Shown piece after piece: positions 61,288-64,000 of a stretch of 64,000 nt of DNA. A program made the translations under genes and the position numbers. This DNA is from Sphingomonas trueperi. GTDB lineage: Bacteria > Pseudomonadota > Alphaproteobacteria > Sphingomonadales > Sphingomonadaceae. Every line of letters starts with the position of its first letter. The first letter of the stretch is position 1. The stretch is from assembly GCF_011927635.1 (NCBI RefSeq), contig NZ_JAATJB010000008.1, positions 115,872 through 179,871 of the forward strand. Reading direction: 5' to 3'. The notes below the pieces were generated by a model, which searched no databases, had not been told where the DNA came from, and saw nothing but the letters and a program-made list of their open reading frames with translations.

Positions 61288-61944
61288 TCAAATATAAGAT
61301 AAAATTTCGGCGACGATCGCCTCGGGCGCCCGCATCGCGCCGTCTTCGCTGGCGCGGACGACCTTCCACGGCCCCAGCAGATCGGCGGCGACGATCGTCT
61401 CGTAATTGCCGCGCACGCGCTGCTGGAGCGCGATGTCGGCCTCATATTCGTCGAAGCTGCGATCGGTGTAGCTGCGCTGCGCCTTTTGCAGGATCAGCGC
61501 GCGGGCAAGATCCCAGGGGGTGTCGAGATAGATCGACAGCCGCGGGCGGGGCAGGGCGAACTGGCCGGTTTCCAGCGCGAGGATCCAGTCCATCAGCGCG
61601 CGGCCCTCGTCGCCGCCCAGCTTGGCGCCCTGATAGGCCATGTTCGAGGCAATGTAGCGATCGAGCACGACTACGTCGTGGGTCGCCTGCGCCTCGAGCA
61701 GCGCGTCGCGCCACTCGAACCGATCGAGCGCATAGAGCACGGCCGCTGCGTGCGGGGTGACGGGGACGGGAAGTTCGCCGGCGAGCATCTTGCCGATCGT
61801 CACCCCGGCGACGGTCTCGCCATAGCGCGGGAAGCCGAGCACGGTGGCAGTGCGGCCCGCGGCCTGCAGCGTCGCGCACAGCCCGCGCGACGCGGTGTTC
61901 TTGCCGACGCCGTCGGCGCCCTCGATCGCGATGAGTTCACCCAT
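61288..61944 (-). CDS. Thymidylate kinase-like protein (atypical P-loop)
   Basis: A 218-residue nucleoside-monophosphate kinase of the Tmk type. The P-loop reads GADGVGKNTASRG, with Asn where Ser/Thr is usual before the final Thr. The DRY motif is in VVLDRYIASNMAYQGAK, and the lid has few Arg residues. It probably phosphorylates dTMP or a related nucleotide; it may be a paralogue beside a housekeeping Tmk encoded elsewhere. It lies alone on the minus strand, 98 nt from xylX, with no obvious partner. Confidence 0.75.
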   Translation of the reverse strand: MGELIAIEGADGVGKNTASRGLCATLQAAGRTATVLGFPRYGETVAGVTIGKMLAGELPVPVTPHAAAVLYALDRFEWRDALLEAQATHDVVVLDRYIASNMAYQGAKLGGDEGRALMDWILALETGQFALPRPRLSIYLDTPWDLARALILQKAQRSYTDRSFDEYEADIALQQRVRGNYETIVAADLLGPWKVVRASEDGAMRAPEAIVAEILSYI

Positions 61945-62027
61945 GCGGGCGCCATAGCATGGTCCGATGGGTTGTCATCAAGACTCCCCTGCGCTCGGCA
62001 GGAGGGAAGCGCCGCGGCACAACGATC

Positions 62028-62123
62028 GTCATTCCCGCGAAGGCGGGAATCCATTTGCCAGGGCGCTGGAGGCAGGAACCACAGCTTCAGCGCCAATGGA
62101 TCCCCGCCTTGGCGGGGATGACG
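62028..62123. repeat. REP doublet (family A, copy 4)
   Basis: Hairpins ATTCCCGC-GAAG-GCGGGAAT (62031-62050) and ATCCCCGC-CTTG-GCGGGGAT (62100-62119), inverted to each other, with the same inner words as copy 3 (CCATTTGCCAGG, GCCAATGGATCC). Confidence 0.8.
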
Positions 62124-62181
62124 TTGGGTGTGTGAATGCCGATTCCCTTTTTGCCGCAACCGCCGGAGGGAGTGGCTCCCC

Positions 62182-62658
62182 TCAATGGAACGACGCCGTC
62201 TCCGGCGGCGCGCAGAGCAGCGCGCAGGGGCCTTCGCCGTCGAGCGGCAGGATCGCGGTGAGCGCGGCCTTGCCGCCGGCATGGTCCATCAGCCAGCCGG
62301 GCTCGGCCACGGCGGGACGCTCGGGCGAGAAGGCGACGCCGATGCCGTCGGTGATCACGCCGAGCCGGCGGGGCGGGGTGGGCCAGCGGCCGGAGAGGTA
62401 GGTGATGCAGGCAGCGGCCGCGTCCTGCAGCGCGCCTTCGTCGCTGTCTTCGGGGCAGAAGCCCTCGGGGGTGGCGTCGATCTCGGCGACCAGGCGGAAA
62501 TCGTCGCCGCGCCACCAGATCATCCGCAGCGAGCCATCGGTCTCCTGCTGCAGACCCAGAAAAAGCCGACCGCCCGCCGGAAGCAACGGTTGCGCGCAGC
62601 GCACCATTTCCTCGGCCAGTTCGGTCAGCTTGTAGTTCGACCGGGGTAGCATCTGCAT
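62182..62658 (-). CDS. Hypothetical protein
   Basis: A 158-residue cytoplasmic protein starting MQMLPRSNYKL, mixed alpha/beta, without signal peptide or known motif. A central region of small residues (WWRGDDFRLVAEID, CPEDSDEGALQDAAAA) is acidic. ATG 62658 has GAGG five nt upstream and is preferred to the ATG 12 codons earlier. It lies downstream of the sigma-like gene on the same strand. Confidence 0.6.
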   Translation of the reverse strand: MQMLPRSNYKLTELAEEMVRCAQPLLPAGGRLFLGLQQETDGSLRMIWWRGDDFRLVAEIDATPEGFCPEDSDEGALQDAAAACITYLSGRWPTPPRRLGVITDGIGVAFSPERPAVAEPGWLMDHAGGKAALTAILPLDGEGPCALLCAPPETASFH

Positions 62659-62753
62659 CGCACCTCGGCCGAGTGTCTGGGGATTTCGGGGCATCGGATC
62701 GTTCCGGGAAGGGGTACCCTTCCCTTATAGAACGCTTTTGCCCCGATCGGGTA

Positions 62754-63809
62754 TCAATGCAGCGCAGCGCGGTTCGCAAGCGGGGCGGCGGCGATCGCAA
62801 TCGCCTCCACGGTCTCGCGGTTCGCCTCGGCTGCAACCACCGTGTCGATGCTCGCGGCGTCGATCGCGACGACGCTGGAGAGCAGGTTGTGCGGCTGGCT
62901 GGCGTCCGGCAGGATCGGCGTGGCGTTGCGGGCAGCCGCCGGCTGGCGGCGCTTGGCGGTGGCGGGCTCGCCATATTCGGCCATCACCGAGAAGCGCGGA
63001 TCGGCGGCGGCGATCTCGGCGATCACCTTGGCGGCGCGCTTGGTGATCTGGCGGACGCGCTCCTTGGTCACGCCGGTTTCCATCGACAGGTCGTCGAGCG
63101 TGGCGGTCTGGAACACGCGGCGGGCGACGATCTCGCGGTCGCGCTCCAGCTTGGCTTCCAGCTTCTCCAGCTCGGCCGGATCGATGCCGTGGGTGGCGGT
63201 GCGGAGACGCGGGCCTTCGCGGCGCAGGGCGGCTTCTTCCCGCTTCGGGCGGGGACGGCGGCGGAGCTGCTCGATGCCCACCTTGCGGAGGTGATCGACA
63301 TAGGCCTCGATCAGCGAGGCGATCGCGCCATCGGCGAGATAGTCCGACGCGGCGCTCTCGGTGCGCTCCAGGGCGTCCTCGTCCTCGATCATCGCTTCGG
63401 GCGACATTTCGTCGCCGTCCGCCGAGGTGACCATCGCGCTGAGCGAAACGGTGGTGGCTTCGACCTTCTTCGCCGAGGGGCGCTGGTCGGTCATCAGGCG
63501 GAAGCGCAGGCTCTGCAGCTCGCCGCGGATCTGCCAGTTGACGAAGGTGGTGAACTGGGCCTTTTCCGGCTCATAGGCCTGGATGGCGCGGTGCACGGCG
63601 ATCGCGCAGCACTGCTCGGCGTCGTCCCAGTGGGCGGTCAGGCCATACTGGCGGATGAAGTGACGGATGCGGGGAGCGATCAGCTTCAGGATGCGGGCAA
63701 AGGCGCGATCGATTTCAGCGCGCTGACGGTTGGTCTGCTTCCCGTCCTTGGGCGCGTTTTCGATGACGGTTTGGACTGCGGCCTCGAGAGCGATCGTGAT
63801 CTTCGACAT
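62754..63809 (-). CDS. Sigma-70-like protein with regions 2 and 4 and a long tail
   Basis: A 351-residue protein. Residues 35-105 resemble sigma region 2 (WDDAEQCCAIAVHRAI, FTTFVNWQIRGELQS), and residues 235-265 resemble region 4 (TLDDLSMETGVTKERVRQI). Between them lies an acidic linker of 120 residues, no region 3, and a 75-residue Ala-rich tail follows. It may be an alternative sigma factor or a regulator that contacts RNA polymerase; the family is not known to me. The start ATG at 63809 has AGGGGA upstream. An IS element lies about 90 nt before it. Confidence 0.75.
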   Translation of the reverse strand: MSKITIALEAAVQTVIENAPKDGKQTNRQRAEIDRAFARILKLIAPRIRHFIRQYGLTAHWDDAEQCCAIAVHRAIQAYEPEKAQFTTFVNWQIRGELQSLRFRLMTDQRPSAKKVEATTVSLSAMVTSADGDEMSPEAMIEDEDALERTESAASDYLADGAIASLIEAYVDHLRKVGIEQLRRRPRPKREEAALRREGPRLRTATHGIDPAELEKLEAKLERDREIVARRVFQTATLDDLSMETGVTKERVRQITKRAAKVIAEIAAADPRFSVMAEYGEPATAKRRQPAAARNATPILPDASQPHNLLSSVVAIDAASIDTVVAAEANRETVEAIAIAAAPLANRAALH

Positions 63810-63899
63810 CTGTATTCCCCTGGTTCAGCGCCGGTCCGATCGTTTCGGCGCCGTCGACAGGAGACACATTTCGTCTGAAACCTTTAAAGGAGTGCTAAT

Positions 63900-64000
63900 C
63901 GCGAGCTTAGGGTCAGGACTCATTGGTCATAGCCAGAAGATGACGGTGGCCGCGAGGGCGACGGCAGAGAAGAAGACGGTTGGGCAGCGGTCGTAGCGAG
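63900..64000 (-). mobile_element. End of an IS5-family insertion sequence (cut by window)
   Basis: The coding tail (63927-64000) and its flank GAGCTTAGGGTCAGGACTCATT, the likely terminal region, mark the edge of an insertion sequence whose remainder lies beyond the window. The exact boundary needs the other end. Confidence 0.65.
63927..64000 (-). CDS. IS5-family transposase, C-terminal fragment
   Basis: The frame ends at TGA (63929-63927) and reads RYDRCPTVFFSAVALAATV then IFWL, the conserved C-terminus of IS5-type transposases. Only 24 codons are inside the window; the rest continues beyond 64000. Confidence 0.75.
   Translation of the reverse strand, partial: RYDRCPTVFFSAVALAATVIFWL

Noticed and set aside
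24974..62123. CRISPR array made by the similar repeats
   Set aside because: The repeats are far apart, are palindromic doublets and have no regular spacers or cas genes.

Overview
The window is GC-rich, densely coded DNA that reads as the chromosome of a sphingomonad-like alphaproteobacterium (Sphingomonas or a close relative). This is inferred from the gene content: an HWE-kinase bacteriophytochrome, a phoR-pst-phoU-phoB block in the order usual for alphaproteobacteria, large TonB-dependent receptors, a Caulobacter-type Weimberg xylose pathway, a sequence matching the EcfG general-stress promoter motif, and REP-doublet repeats. I saw no rRNA, tRNA, CRISPR array or prophage.

Layout. 1-4.9 kb: the end of a bacteriophytochrome kinase, a membrane protein, a short-chain dehydrogenase and two small secreted proteins. 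4.9-12.2 kb: the complete phosphate-sensing and uptake operon, transcribed leftward as phoR-pstS-pstC-pstA-pstB-phoU-phoB. 12.2-14.8 kb: a compact rightward cassette of a Tat-type secreted protein, a PqqD-like protein, an HprK-like kinase and a nucleotidyltransferase (the HPr-rel-A type system), the most intriguing poorly characterised locus here. 14.8-17.2 kb: a ZnuD-like TonB receptor and a DUF2946-type His/Cys protein behind a Zur-box-like sequence. 17.2-23.5 kb: cydDC divergent from cydABX (cytochrome bd and its assembly transporter); cydD carries an in-frame repeat-derived insertion. 23.5-30.5 kb: stress and osmotic functions (MscS channel behind an EcfG-like promoter, otsB-GH15-otsA trehalose operon, ClC transporter).

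30.7-34.5 kb: a periplasmic PaoABC-type molybdenum aldehyde oxidoreductase. 35-43.4 kb: hemN, a 1104-residue fusion of GH18-like, NodB deacetylase and GT2 synthase domains, a TonB receptor and an AlkB-like dioxygenase. 43.5-45 kb: an ArsR-family regulator with the cysteine spacing of persulfide sensors, and a P-loop kinase-like protein.

45-61.2 kb: a xylan-to-2-oxoglutarate-semialdehyde region. GH10 xylanase, GH67 alpha-glucuronidase, GH9 and GH3 enzymes break down (glucurono)xylan and glucan oligomers, an MFS sugar porter imports sugar, and XylB, XylC, XylD and XylX convert D-xylose by the Weimberg route. A LacI-family repressor gene lies in the middle, and near-identical 14-bp palindromes (TGRTAGCGCTAYCA-like) sit before GH10/GH67, GH3 and xylX, with weaker copies before lacI and the porter. 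I infer one local regulon. The last Weimberg enzyme (2-oxoglutarate semialdehyde dehydrogenase) is not in the window.

61.2-64 kb: an atypical thymidylate kinase, a hypothetical protein, a divergent sigma-70-like protein and, at the right edge, the end of an IS5-type transposase. Four REP-doublet repeats of one family and one of a second family lie between genes. Start sites were chosen from visible ribosome-binding sites and family length, so several differ from the longest open frame.
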